Source: an uncultured Gammaproteobacteria bacterium (GTDB lineage: Bacteria; Pseudomonadota; Gammaproteobacteria; GCA-001735895). From it: DNA of 64,000 bases. This document shows, piece by piece, positions 52,041-60,334 of this stretch (positions are counted from its first letter, which is position 1; every line of letters starts with the position of its first letter). The position numbers were made by a program, and so were the translations under genes. The notes beneath the pieces were generated by a model. That model was not told the origin of the DNA. It saw only the letters and a list, made by a program, of their open reading frames with translations, and did not search any database. Location: assembly GCA_947259485.1 (NCBI GenBank), contig CAMYLU010000018.1:10292-74291 (forward strand). The letters are read 5' to 3'.

Positions 52041-52676
52041 ATGTGTCGCATTCTCTATGCCCGGGCCGAAAAGCAATTTCAGATTTCGGAATTGCTCGCA
52101 CCCTTCGCCGAGCTCTCACGCGATAGCCGGGAGTTCCAGGGTCACGGCTGGGGCTGCGCCTGGCGCGAAGACGACGGCTGGCGACAATATCACGATATCC
52201 GCCCGATCTGGGAAGATAATCTGGATCAATTTGGGCACACTCGGCTGTTGCTGGTACATGCGCGTAGCGCGTTTCGTGATGAGGGCATCGTCATCGAAAA
52301 CAATATGCCCTTCTCCGACGGTGAGTCAATTTTCATCTTCAATGGTGAGTTGCGTGGGGTGCGAATCAAATCGGAAGGTCGTATCGGCGCCGAAAAAATC
52401 TACAACTATATTCGCCGCTTCGACAAGGGCGATAAATGCGCAGCCACCGACAAGGCAGTTGAAATCATCAAGAAACGCAGTGCCTACGTGCGCGCGATGA
52501 ATATTATTCTTTCAGACGGGAAGCAGTCCTGCCTGTCGACCAGTTACAGCGAGGATCCGGAATACTTTCGAATGCACCAGAAGCGTCACCAGGATCTGCA
52601 TCTGGTATGCTCGCAACCGTTCGCTGGAGACAGCGACTGGTCCATAATCGCTAACAACACGACGATCGAACTATGA
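52041..52676 (+). CDS. Class-II glutamine amidotransferase-like protein in the lysW operon
   Basis: 211 aa N-terminal-nucleophile hydrolase. Cys2 ('MCRILYARA') would be exposed after Met removal; 'LLLVHARSAFRDEG', 'ENNMPFSDGESIFIFNGELR' are the Arg, N-x-PF and NG oxyanion elements of the class. It is close in size to YafJ/EgtC-type stand-alone enzymes; EgtC hydrolyses a gamma-glutamyl amide. It has no synthase domain and is locked between lysY and lysZ (ATGA overlap). Possible jobs are deamidating LysW Gln54, cleaving the gamma-glutamyl link to release product, or supplying ammonia. All three are inference. Confidence 0.8.
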   Translation: MCRILYARAEKQFQISELLAPFAELSRDSREFQGHGWGCAWREDDGWRQYHDIRPIWEDNLDQFGHTRLLLVHARSAFRDEGIVIENNMPFSDGESIFIFNGELRGVRIKSEGRIGAEKIYNYIRRFDKGDKCAATDKAVEIIKKRSAYVRAMNIILSDGKQSCLSTSYSEDPEYFRMHQKRHQDLHLVCSQPFAGDSDWSIIANNTTIEL

Positions 52677-53464
52677 TGCTGATAAAAATCGGTGGCGGTG
52701 AGCAAATCAATCTCGAAGCCGCAATCGCAGATCTGGCGACACTCGAGCAGCCATTTGTTATCGTGCATGGGGCCAACGTGTTACGTGATCGGCTGGTGCA
52801 ACAACTGGGCAAGGAAAAGACAGTGCTGACCTCGGTCTCCGGCTACGCCAGCGTTTTTTCCGACCAGGATGCACTCGATGTCATCATGATGAGTTACTCC
52901 GGCCTGCGCAACAAGCAGATCGTTGAACTGTGCCAACGCAATAACATCAACGCCGTTGGCCTGACCGGTCTCGATGGACGCCTGGTGCAGGGAGAACGCA
53001 ACAAGGGCATCCGCGTGCGTGAAAACGGTAAAACCCTGATCAAGAGGGATCTTTCGGGTAAACCGCGCTCCATCAACAGCCAGCTATTGATGCTGCTACT
53101 GGATAACGGTTACTGCCCGGTGCTGACAATCCCCATCGTCGACGAGAACGGCTTTGCGATAAACTCCGAGAACGACGACATCGTTGTTCAGATTGCGAGC
53201 GCGCTCGATATCGACACGGTGATTCAGTTGATCGAGGCCCCCGGATTCCTCGATGATCCAGCCGATGAAAGCTCGCTGGTAACCAGCATGAGTCCCAGCG
53301 AGCTGGAGCGTCGTGAAGCGAGCGTTGAAGGACGAATCAAACGCAAACTGCTCGCGCTGACGCGACTTTGCCAGGGCGGTAAAACCCGGGTCATCATCAC
53401 CGATGGTCGCTGCGAGCAACCCATTATCAGCGCACTCGATGGCGCCGGAACACATATCTCATGA
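52673..53464 (+). CDS. lysZ: LysW-aminoadipate/glutamate kinase (LysZ)
   Basis: 263 aa amino-acid kinase of the acetylglutamate-kinase family, phosphorylating the side-chain carboxyl of the LysW-bound amino acid. 'MLIKIGGGEQINLEAAIADL', 'PFVIVHGANVLRDRLVQQLG', 'NAVGLTGLDGRLVQGERNKG' and the ATP-site 'INSENDDIVVQIASAL' and 'GRIKRKLLALTRLCQGGKTR' follow LysZ order. The run 'RNKGIRVRENGKTLIKRDLS' resembles LysZ more than ArgB. Overlaps the amidotransferase and lysJ genes. Confidence 0.88.
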   Translation: MMLIKIGGGEQINLEAAIADLATLEQPFVIVHGANVLRDRLVQQLGKEKTVLTSVSGYASVFSDQDALDVIMMSYSGLRNKQIVELCQRNNINAVGLTGLDGRLVQGERNKGIRVRENGKTLIKRDLSGKPRSINSQLLMLLLDNGYCPVLTIPIVDENGFAINSENDDIVVQIASALDIDTVIQLIEAPGFLDDPADESSLVTSMSPSELERREASVEGRIKRKLLALTRLCQGGKTRVIITDGRCEQPIISALDGAGTHIS

Positions 53465-54615
53465 CTGATTACAAAGCACTCGAACACGAATACGGCGTGC
53501 CGTTACAGGCAAAACGCGACCTGGTTGCGGTCCGCGGAAACGGGGCCCTGCTTTATGACGAGCATGATCGGGAGTATATCGATTGCGCCGCTGGAATCGC
53601 GGTCGCCTCACTCGGGCATTGCCATCCAAAGCTGGTCGCAGCAATCAGGCAGCAGGCAGAAACCCTGATTACCTGCCCCAACATCATGTACAACGACATG
53701 CGCTCGAAACTACTCGAAAAACTGGTAGAGGTAACCCCCGAGAGCCTGACTCGCGCCTATTTATGCAACTCGGGCGCCGAGGCAATCGAGGCCGCACTCA
53801 AGTTTGCGCGCCTGCACACCGGGCGGACCAACTTTGTTACCGCGATGCGCGGCTTCCATGGTCGTACCATGGGTGCGGTCAGCGCAACTTACACGCCAAA
53901 GTATCGCGAGGCCTTTCAGCCGCTGATTCCCGGCTTCGACTACGTACCCTTCAACAAGATCGAAAAGCTCGATGCGGCGGTGAACGACAGCACCGCGGCC
54001 GTTATGTTTGAGCTGGTGCAGGGCGAAGGCGGGGTCAATCCGATCCAGGCCGACTATCTCGCGGCCGTGCGTAAGCTCTGCTCGGAACGCGGTGTGTTAT
54101 TGATTATCGATGAAATCCAGACCGGTTTCTGTCGAACCGGGAGATTCTTTGCCTGTGATCATTTCAACCTGCAACCCGACATCATGTGCGTGGCCAAGGC
54201 GATGGGCGGTGGTGTACCCGTCGGCGCGACCCTGCTGAATGCCGACATTAATATCGAGCCGGGGCTACACGGCACAACCTTCGGTGGCAACCCGCTGGCC
54301 TGCGCCGCGGCACTAGCGGCCATTGACGTCTATCAAACCGATAACCTGGCACAACGGGCGGCGGAACTGGGTGATTATTTCGAACAACAGTTAAACGTTG
54401 CAGACCTTCCCCAGGTTCGGTCGCTGCGCCGACTCGGCTTGATGATCGGCATCGAGCTCAAGCAAAAGGTACAGGACAAGCTGGCGGAATTACTCGAGCA
54501 TCGCATCATCGCGCTACCGGCTGGCCCTAACGTGATTCGCATGCTGCCCCCGTTAGTCATCGAGAAAGAACAGATCGACCGGGTCGTCAAGACCTTACGC
54601 GAGATTTTGGCTTAA
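53461..54615 (+). CDS. lysJ: LysW-semialdehyde aminotransferase (LysJ/ArgD family)
   Basis: 384 aa class-III PLP aminotransferase converting the LysW-bound semialdehyde to the terminal amine. '[19 protein letters not shown]', '[20 protein letters not shown]', '[20 protein letters not shown]', '[20 protein letters not shown]', Schiff-base Lys in '[20 protein letters not shown]' and '[16 protein letters not shown]'. ATG 53461 overlaps lysZ. Last gene of the operon; no lysK-type carboxypeptidase follows. By sequence alone it could be ArgD; the operon argues for LysJ. Confidence 0.88.
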   Translation: MTDYKALEHEYGVPLQAKRDLVAVRGNGALLYDEHDREYIDCAAGIAVASLGHCHPKLVAAIRQQAETLITCPNIMYNDMRSKLLEKLVEVTPESLTRAYLCNSGAEAIEAALKFARLHTGRTNFVTAMRGFHGRTMGAVSATYTPKYREAFQPLIPGFDYVPFNKIEKLDAAVNDSTAAVMFELVQGEGGVNPIQADYLAAVRKLCSERGVLLIIDEIQTGFCRTGRFFACDHFNLQPDIMCVAKAMGGGVPVGATLLNADINIEPGLHGTTFGGNPLACAAALAAIDVYQTDNLAQRAAELGDYFEQQLNVADLPQVRSLRRLGLMIGIELKQKVQDKLAELLEHRIIALPAGPNVIRMLPPLVIEKEQIDRVVKTLREILA

Positions 54616-54682
54616 CCCGGTTAAAGCAGGAATGGATATCCGCATCAATAATCCGGGGAAGATTGACGAGGATCACAATTTT

Positions 54683-54710
54683 ACCTGTTTATCGCTATCT
54701 ACAGGTTTTT
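54683..54710 (+). terminator. Weak terminator after lysJ
   Basis: ACCTGT/ACAGGT, 6 bp stem with a 12 nt loop followed by TTTT. Modest strength; some read-through to pckA is possible. Confidence 0.4.
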
Positions 54711-54734
54711 GTCGACTCGATACTCTTATATACT
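54706..54734 (+). promoter_or_regulatory. Possible pckA promoter
   Basis: -10 TATACT at 54729-54734 with a poor -35 (TTTTTG) 17 bp upstream. The start would lie near 54741, ahead of both possible pckA starts. Confidence 0.4.
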
Positions 54735-54766
54735 CCCCTTTTTTCATGTGATGGAACACTCTAAAC

Positions 54767-56401
54767 GTGTCTAGTCCCGCTAATCAAGTTGAATCAAATA
54801 TGACCACTATCCCGGACCTCACTCCCTACGGCATCAGTGACACCATTGAAATCGTACATAATCCCAGTTACGAGACGCTTTTCGCCGAGGAAACAGCCAC
54901 CGATCTGAAAGGTTTTGAAGTGGGTCATTTGACTGAGTCGGGTGCAATCTCGGTCGACACCGGCGACTTTACCGGCCGTTCTCCCAAGGACAAGTACCTG
55001 GTGCGTGACGACACGACCCGGGATCAAATCTGGTGGTCGGACCAGGGTGAAAACGACAACAAGCCGATCGACAACGAGACCTGGAACACCCTGCGTCAAC
55101 TGGTTACCGACCAGCTCTCGGGTAAAAAACTGTTCGTGGTCGATACCTTTTGTGGCGCCAATCCGGAGAGTCGGCTCAAGGTTCGTTTCGTCACCGAGGT
55201 CGCCTGGCAGGCACACTTCGTCACCAACATGTTTATCCGTCCAGACGCGGCAGAATTGACCAATTATGTTCCTGATTTCGTTGTCCTCAACGGCTCCAAG
55301 ACCTCGAATCCGGATTACCAGGCCATGGGTTTGAACTCAGAGAACTTCGTTGCGTTCAACATGACCCAGGGAATGCAGATCATCGGTGGTACCTGGTATG
55401 GTGGCGAGATGAAAAAGGGTATGTTCTCGATGATGAACTACCTGCTACCGCTCAAGGGAATGCCCTCGATGCACTGTTCGGCTAACGTCGGCGAAGAAGG
55501 TGACGTCGCGATTTTCTTCGGTCTTTCCGGAACCGGCAAAACCACCCTGTCAACAGATCCCAAGCGCCGCCTGATCGGCGACGATGAGCATGGTTGGGAC
55601 GATGACGGAATTTTCAATTTCGAAGGCGGCTGTTATGCCAAGGTGATTGACTTAAGTCCTGAAGACGAACCCGATATTTACCGGGCGATCCGGCGCGATG
55701 CATTGCTCGAAAACGTGGTGGTTAAAGCTAATGGAGCGATCGATTACGCCGACAATTCAAAAACAGAAAACACGCGCGTGTCTTACCCGATTTATCACAT
55801 CGATAACATCGTCAAACCCGTGTCCAGGGCCGGTCACGCGACCCGCGTCATCTTTCTCACCGCCGATGCTTTCGGCGTGCTGCCACCGGTCTCAAAATTA
55901 ACCCCGGAACAGGCCGAGTATTACTTCCTGTCGGGCTTTACCGCCAAACTGGCCGGCACCGAGCGCGGCATCACCGAGCCAACCCCCACTTTCTCGGCTT
56001 GCTTCGGTAAAGCCTTCCTGTCATTACACCCGACCCGTTATGCCGAGGTACTGAATAAAAAAATGGAGCAATCCGGCAGCCAGGCATACCTCGTGAATAC
56101 GGGTTGGGACGGCAGCGGGACTCGCATTTCGATCAAGGCCACCCGTGCGATTATCGATGCGATTCTTAACGGCTCCATCGACAGCATGGAAACCGCAACA
56201 CTGCCCATTTTCAACCTGCACGTTCCTACCAGCCTGCCCGCGGTTGAGGCAAAGATCCTCGATCCGCGCAGCAGTTATGACGACGTTTCCGAGTGGCAGA
56301 CAAAAGCCAGCAAATTAGCCTCGCTTTTCATTGATAATTTCGAGCAATACACCGACACCGATAGTGGCAAGAAGCTGGTATCCGCAGGTCCGTCAGTCTA
56401 A
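54767..56401 (+). CDS. pckA: Phosphoenolpyruvate carboxykinase (ATP)
   Basis: 544 aa gluconeogenic enzyme converting oxaloacetate and ATP to PEP, ADP and CO2. Very close to the enteric protein: '[20 protein letters not shown]', '[20 protein letters not shown]', P-loop '[18 protein letters not shown]', metal site '[13 protein letters not shown]', and '[17 protein letters not shown]'. GTG 54767 gives an N-terminus of usual length; ATG 54800 removes 11 residues and is equally possible because neither has a good ribosome-binding site. Indicates growth on organic and amino acids. Confidence 0.95.
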   Translation: MSSPANQVESNMTTIPDLTPYGISDTIEIVHNPSYETLFAEETATDLKGFEVGHLTESGAISVDTGDFTGRSPKDKYLVRDDTTRDQIWWSDQGENDNKPIDNETWNTLRQLVTDQLSGKKLFVVDTFCGANPESRLKVRFVTEVAWQAHFVTNMFIRPDAAELTNYVPDFVVLNGSKTSNPDYQAMGLNSENFVAFNMTQGMQIIGGTWYGGEMKKGMFSMMNYLLPLKGMPSMHCSANVGEEGDVAIFFGLSGTGKTTLSTDPKRRLIGDDEHGWDDDGIFNFEGGCYAKVIDLSPEDEPDIYRAIRRDALLENVVVKANGAIDYADNSKTENTRVSYPIYHIDNIVKPVSRAGHATRVIFLTADAFGVLPPVSKLTPEQAEYYFLSGFTAKLAGTERGITEPTPTFSACFGKAFLSLHPTRYAEVLNKKMEQSGSQAYLVNTGWDGSGTRISIKATRAIIDAILNGSIDSMETATLPIFNLHVPTSLPAVEAKILDPRSSYDDVSEWQTKASKLASLFIDNFEQYTDTDSGKKLVSAGPSV

Positions 56402-56430
56402 TACCCCCGCTTACACTTCATCACTGCAGC

Positions 56431-56457
56431 GCTTGCCTGAACCTGGCTCAGGCAAGC
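56431..56457 (+). terminator. Strong hairpin after pckA
   Basis: Perfect 10 bp stem GCTTGCCTGA / TCAGGCAAGC with a 7 nt loop, 30 bp after the pckA stop. No T-run follows, so it may act as an mRNA 3' stabiliser or a Rho-assisted terminator. Confidence 0.45.
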
Positions 56458-56467
56458 AGAATTATGC

Positions 56468-56632
56468 TGGATGCAACGCGGCGACTGGTCGATCAGAACC
56501 GAGGCGGAAAGCGAGTTTTGCTGCGATGCGGATAATTTCTATATCAAGGTCACGGTGCGTGCCTAGGAGGGCGAAGAACCGGTAAACGAACGTCACTGGG
56601 AGGAAATCACCATTCCTAGAGACCACATTTAA
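56468..56632 (+). pseudogene. C-terminal remnant of a CocE/NonD (S15-like) hydrolase
   Basis: The frame reads 'WMQRGDWSIRTEAESEFCCD', 'ADNFYIKVTVRA', a TAG stop at 56564, then 'EGEEPVNERHWEEITIPRDH'. The pattern of RGDWS, DADNFY and IPRDH is the C-terminal end of CocE/NonD-family hydrolases. The N-terminal ~600 residues with the catalytic triad are missing and the tail holds an in-frame stop. It is a decayed fragment. Confidence 0.6.
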
Positions 56633-56733
56633 GCCGGGCGTCAAAATTTTGTCATTATTCTATTGGGGGTATACCGAAAAACTATAAATTAGTGTTAATA
56701 TGCAACTCTTTGGCCAGATAACGAGTATTTTTC

Positions 56734-57314
56734 ATGGCAAGACTACCGCGGTACGCGATTAAAAATCAGCCGCAGCATATAATTCAACGGGGACGAAACG
56801 GGCAACAAATCTTCTTTGAAGAACAGGATTACCAGTATTTTTACGATTGCCTCGAAGCAGCTGCTTACAACTATAACCTTAAGATACATGCCTATGTACT
56901 GATGCCTAGTCACGTGCATCTGCTGGCAACCCCGGGTGACACCGACAGCATCTCGAGAACCACGCAGTCCATCGGCCGGAACTACGTCCAGTACTTCAAC
57001 GAGTGCACCGGTGGCAGCGGCACGATCTGGGAAGGGCGTTACCGGGCGACCGTCGTTGACAGCAAGAACTATTTACTAACCTGTAGCCGCTATATCGAAC
57101 TAAGCCCGGTTCGCGGAGGATTGGTTAAAAAACCCGCGGATTATCGCTGGAGCAGCTATGCGCACAAAACCTGTGCAGGCAGACGGTGGAGCTGATCACC
57201 GAAAGCGCGCTTAAAGGCTGGGTGCTGGGTGATAGCAAGTTTGCGCGTAAAATCGAAAAACTCAGCGGTCGCCGTGCCTTCCAGCTGCCCAAGGGCCGTC
57301 CCCGAAGTACTTGA
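56734..57314 (+). pseudogene. REP-associated tyrosine transposase (RAYT), frameshifted
   Basis: The HUH motif 'YVLMPSHVHLLATPG', the N-terminal 'PQHIIQRGRNGQQIFFE' and 'YRWSSYAHKTC' identify an IS200-like RAYT, about 220 aa when whole. The main frame stops at 57195 (153 aa). From about 57190 another frame continues with the expected tail 'LKGWVLGDSKFARKIEKLSG' and 'RRAFQLPKGRP', ending at TGA 57312. A frameshift plus a possible short deletion is inferred. The HUH half is intact; activity is doubtful. Confidence 0.65.
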
Positions 57315-57327
57315 CCGACAGACTCCC

Positions 57328-57801
57328 ATGAACGACGGTGAGGATAAGCGCGGACCCGGCCTGAAGTTTCCACCTCCTTTACTGGTAATTGCAATCATTG
57401 GCCTGGGCTATCTCGCAGACTGGCTCAAACCGCTGCCAATAACAAGTGGAGACTTTCTGTGGCTGAGTGGCATCGCGCTAATCGTATTGTCCGTGATAAT
57501 TGCGCTTATCGCACTATTCCATTTCCTCGAAGCTAAGACCCATGTCGAACCCTGGCACCCCACCACCACAATCATCGACAGGGGTGTTTTCCGCTATAGC
57601 CGCAACCCTATCTATGTTACTTTTTGCCTGGCCACGGTTGGCGGCGGCCTGGCATTAAACAGCTGGTGGATAGTCATGAGTGTCCCGGCATTGATGTACC
57701 TGCTGCAAAAGCTGGTGATCGAACGCGAAGAGGCTTATCTCGAAAATAAGTTCGGCAAGGTATATCTTGACTACAAGCAGCGGGTCAGACGCTGGCTTTA
57801 A
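57328..57801 (+). CDS. Isoprenylcysteine/phospholipid methyltransferase-like membrane protein
   Basis: 157 aa integral membrane protein of the ICMT/PEMT family, which uses S-adenosylmethionine. Four hydrophobic segments; family blocks are 'GVFRYSRNPIYVTFCLATVG' and the C-terminal 'LVIEREEAYLENKFGKVYLD', ending 'YKQRVRRW'. ATG 57328 is taken; the longer frame begins in the RAYT remnant. The substrate in bacteria is usually unknown (lipid or isoprenoid carboxyl). Confidence 0.82.
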   Translation: MNDGEDKRGPGLKFPPPLLVIAIIGLGYLADWLKPLPITSGDFLWLSGIALIVLSVIIALIALFHFLEAKTHVEPWHPTTTIIDRGVFRYSRNPIYVTFCLATVGGGLALNSWWIVMSVPALMYLLQKLVIEREEAYLENKFGKVYLDYKQRVRRWL

Positions 57802-58235
57802 CGGGCAACGGCAATATAGGTTGCCTGTAACATGGCATGCGGACGATCCCCGACCTCAACTTCCAGTACTAGCTTCCCCTTTCCTGAATCAAGCAAACCC
57901 CGGGCAAAAGAATCGCGCTGTTGAGCGCTGACCCGGCATCCGCATTCCAACGCTGAAGTCACCGGCGCACGATAGGAAATCTCGGCCTTTGCCACCACCA
58001 GGTCTCCATCCAGCTCGAGCTCATCCATCACATGGGTACACAAGGCCCAGCCCGTCAGGATCGCGGCGGAGTAAATACTGCCGGCAAAGCCGGTTCCGTG
58101 GACGTTGATATTTGGCTCGAGCGGTGCACTGACCTGGATTTCGTCCTGGCTTAAAACCTTGATCGAAAACTGCATCGCGGCGGAAAGCGGGATCGCATTG
58201 CGTATTTTCTGCTCCAGTACCTGTGCTGATGTCAT
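57798..58235 (-). CDS. YiiD-C/hot-dog thioesterase domain protein
   Basis: 145 aa hot-dog-fold protein. 'GTGFAGSIYSAAILTGWALC' is typical of the YiiD C-terminal thioesterase family, followed by 'VVAKAEISYRAPVTSALECG'. It would hydrolyse an acyl thioester; the acyl group is unknown. Stop overlaps the convergent methyltransferase end by 4 bp; starts 1 bp after the upstream dehydrogenase. Confidence 0.82.
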   Translation of the reverse strand: MTSAQVLEQKIRNAIPLSAAMQFSIKVLSQDEIQVSAPLEPNINVHGTGFAGSIYSAAILTGWALCTHVMDELELDGDLVVAKAEISYRAPVTSALECGCRVSAQQRDSFARGLLDSGKGKLVLEVEVGDRPHAMLQATYIAVAR

Positions 58236-58236
58236 G

Positions 58237-59172
58237 TTAATAACCCTGCCCGCGATCGACCAGGTTTAACAGCGATTCACCGTTTTGCAGGCGCCGATAA
58301 TTCTCGGCAATATCAACAATCGCATCGCCAAGATGATAGCCCGAAACATGTGGCGTGAGCTGTACCTTTGGATGTAACCACAACGAATTTTCAGCAGGCA
58401 GAGGCTCGACCGACATGACATCAAGCACCGCGCCCGTGAGCAAGCCGGCGTCGAGGGACTCAATCAGCTCGGTTTCATTGACCAGGTCACCGCGTCCGAC
58501 ATTGATAAAGTAGGCCTGCGGGTTAAAGTGCTCGAAAAGTCGACGCCTGAACATGCCGAGCGTCTGCGGCGTTGACGGCAATACCGAGATTACGTAATCG
58601 GCAGATTCCAGCACCCGGTATAAGCCATCAACATCGGCATGACAGGCGACCCCGGGAATTTCCTTTAGCCGGCGACTCCAACCGATCACCTTGAATCCAT
58701 TTTGTACAAAACGTTCAGCAACCAGTAACCCGATGCGACCCAGGCCAAGCACTGCCACCGTGGTATCGCCAGCCCGTCGCGGCGGGTAGGATATCCACTC
58801 TGAACGCGCCTGCTGCCGGTGATATTCACGCATGTGGCGCTGCTGCTGTAACACGTAGGCCAGTGCGTATTCGGCCATCTCGGTGCCCGAGGTATCGGTT
58901 CGCAGACGAGCAACCTGGATCGATTCAGGCAGGTCTGGATCGGCAAGAATATTATTTACCCCGGCGCCGGTTTTTTGAATCACTTTCAAGTTCGGGTATT
59001 GCAGTGCTTCACGTGGAGAATAACTGCTCACCGTCAGCATCTCGATTTCATCGAGTTTACCCGGATTATCACCGGTTCGAATATCCGCTTCCGGGGTGTA
59101 GTGCAACAGCTCTGTGCGCAGGTCATCGTCCTCCATCCAGTCGGGGTGCTTGATGTCGATCAACAGTGCCAT
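58237..59172 (-). CDS. D-2-hydroxyacid dehydrogenase (glyoxylate/hydroxypyruvate reductase type)
   Basis: 311 aa NAD(P)-dependent reductase. Rossmann motif 'TTVAVLGLGRIGLLVAERF', substrate Arg in 'YFINVGRGDLVNE', Glu in 'DVMSVEPLPAENSLW' and His in 'VQLTPHVSGYHL'. The GhrA-like layout fits reduction of glyoxylate or hydroxypyruvate. ATG 59172. Forms a pair with the thioesterase gene. Confidence 0.88.
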   Translation of the reverse strand: MALLIDIKHPDWMEDDDLRTELLHYTPEADIRTGDNPGKLDEIEMLTVSSYSPREALQYPNLKVIQKTGAGVNNILADPDLPESIQVARLRTDTSGTEMAEYALAYVLQQQRHMREYHRQQARSEWISYPPRRAGDTTVAVLGLGRIGLLVAERFVQNGFKVIGWSRRLKEIPGVACHADVDGLYRVLESADYVISVLPSTPQTLGMFRRRLFEHFNPQAYFINVGRGDLVNETELIESLDAGLLTGAVLDVMSVEPLPAENSLWLHPKVQLTPHVSGYHLGDAIVDIAENYRRLQNGESLLNLVDRGQGY

Positions 59173-59305
59173 TGATTCCTCGATGTTAATTCACGAACGT
59201 GCCGCGGCCATGCCGGCAATAGGCTTCGATTATGCCATCTATTCAGCCCCGAAAGACATGCGGGACCTTCATTTTTCGGTTAATCTCCATCTCGAGCCAA
59301 CCGAC

Positions 59306-59533
59306 ATGCTGCATTTCATCATCATCGCGTTATTTGTCCTGCTACTGCTGAGCGTGGGTTTCTGGATGCTGGTTTACCGGCAGTTCGAGCCAAAGAATTT
59401 GACAGCGCACCCGTTATATAAACTGCACCAGGTATTGGTTGCCGTGATCGCTTTTTTGATCATATTGCTCACGATGCTGGTGGTATTATCGAGCGATCCG
59501 GGTGATCCCGAGAACTATTGGTTCTGGCCCTGA
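59306..59533 (+). CDS. Small two-helix membrane protein
   Basis: 75 aa with two membrane segments ('FIIIALFVLLLLSVGFWMLV' and 'VLVAVIAFLIILLTMLVVLS') and an acidic, aromatic end 'DPGDPENYWFWP'. The frame is open upstream to 59114, with other ATGs at 59183 and 59258; 59306 is chosen as it starts the first helix, but no strong ribosome-binding site supports any. Not recognised. Confidence 0.5.
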   Translation: MLHFIIIALFVLLLLSVGFWMLVYRQFEPKNLTAHPLYKLHQVLVAVIAFLIILLTMLVVLSSDPGDPENYWFWP

Positions 59534-59548
59534 TATCAATCGGGTCGA

Positions 59549-60166
59549 TTAAATTACGATATCCAGGCTGGCCCGCGGCAGTTGTTCCGCGGTACTGAAA
59601 TTCATTGTAACCAGTTGGCGCTTATTTTGCGGAACACGTTGGTAGAGCCAGTCGCTGTTATTGTAAGGATGATCGGGTAGATAAAACTGCGTGGTCAGGC
59701 GCTCCCGATTATCGAGTATAACCTTGACGTGGATATGCGGGGTACGCCCCGGATAGGGCACCGGTTTTATGGTGCGAAACGAATAGCGACCATCAGCGCC
59801 GGTCGTGTCATGACCAAAACCCTGGAAAGCCTTATCGCGTGAACCTCCGCCAGAATCGCCGCGATGCAGGTAACGCCCCTTAACGTCGCATTGCCAGATT
59901 TCGACGCGCGCTCCGCTGACGGGATCGCCGTTACGATCCAGTACCCGCCCGCCCAGTTCAACGACTTCACCACCGGCCTGCTCGACTACACCCGCAATCC
60001 TAACGAGATTGTTATCGTCATCGGCAAAACGCATTCCCGCGGTCGGATAAAATGGACCTTCGCTTCCAGGTGGTGTCGGTTCAGCGACTGCAGCCAATCC
60101 GGAGACCGGCATCGCAAGCATGCCGATAATCAGGTCTCTGCGTCTTCGATTAACTGGATCTTTCAT
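59549..60166 (-). CDS. Intradiol ring-cleavage dioxygenase-like protein, exported
   Basis: 205 aa non-haem Fe(III) dioxygenase fold. Ligands Tyr in 'DVKGRYLHRGD', Tyr in 'PVPYPGRTPHIHVKV' and the two His of 'HIHV'. N-terminus 'RRRRDLIIGMLAMPVSGLAA' is a Tat-like signal, placing it in the periplasm. This exported subgroup of the protocatechuate dioxygenase family is common but poorly characterised. Aromatic ring opening is the expected chemistry; the substrate is unknown. Confidence 0.82.
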   Translation of the reverse strand: MKDPVNRRRRDLIIGMLAMPVSGLAAVAEPTPPGSEGPFYPTAGMRFADDDNNLVRIAGVVEQAGGEVVELGGRVLDRNGDPVSGARVEIWQCDVKGRYLHRGDSGGGSRDKAFQGFGHDTTGADGRYSFRTIKPVPYPGRTPHIHVKVILDNRERLTTQFYLPDHPYNNSDWLYQRVPQNKRQLVTMNFSTAEQLPRASLDIVI

Positions 60167-60334
60167 TTCGCTGGTCCAGGGATTGCTGGATTCTGTCAGT
60201 GTACCGCAAATTTGAAACCGATATAAACATCGTCGATTGAACAGCTGGATAGATCCCGAATTCAGGCGATATCAGGGTGTTGCCAAGCGATAGGATTATG
60301 CGACAATACTTCTTTTGTCTTACAAATTAATGTT

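Noticed and set aside
50173-54615. Ordinary arginine (argB/C/D) cluster
   Set aside because: A clear LysW zinc-ribbon carrier and LysX ligase start the operon, and the reductase has the LysY-type GCNAT site, so the free N-acetyl route does not fit.
54663-54676. Fnr box upstream of pckA (TTGAC-GAGG-ATCAC)
   Set aside because: Two mismatches at important positions and a poor position relative to the TATACT -10.
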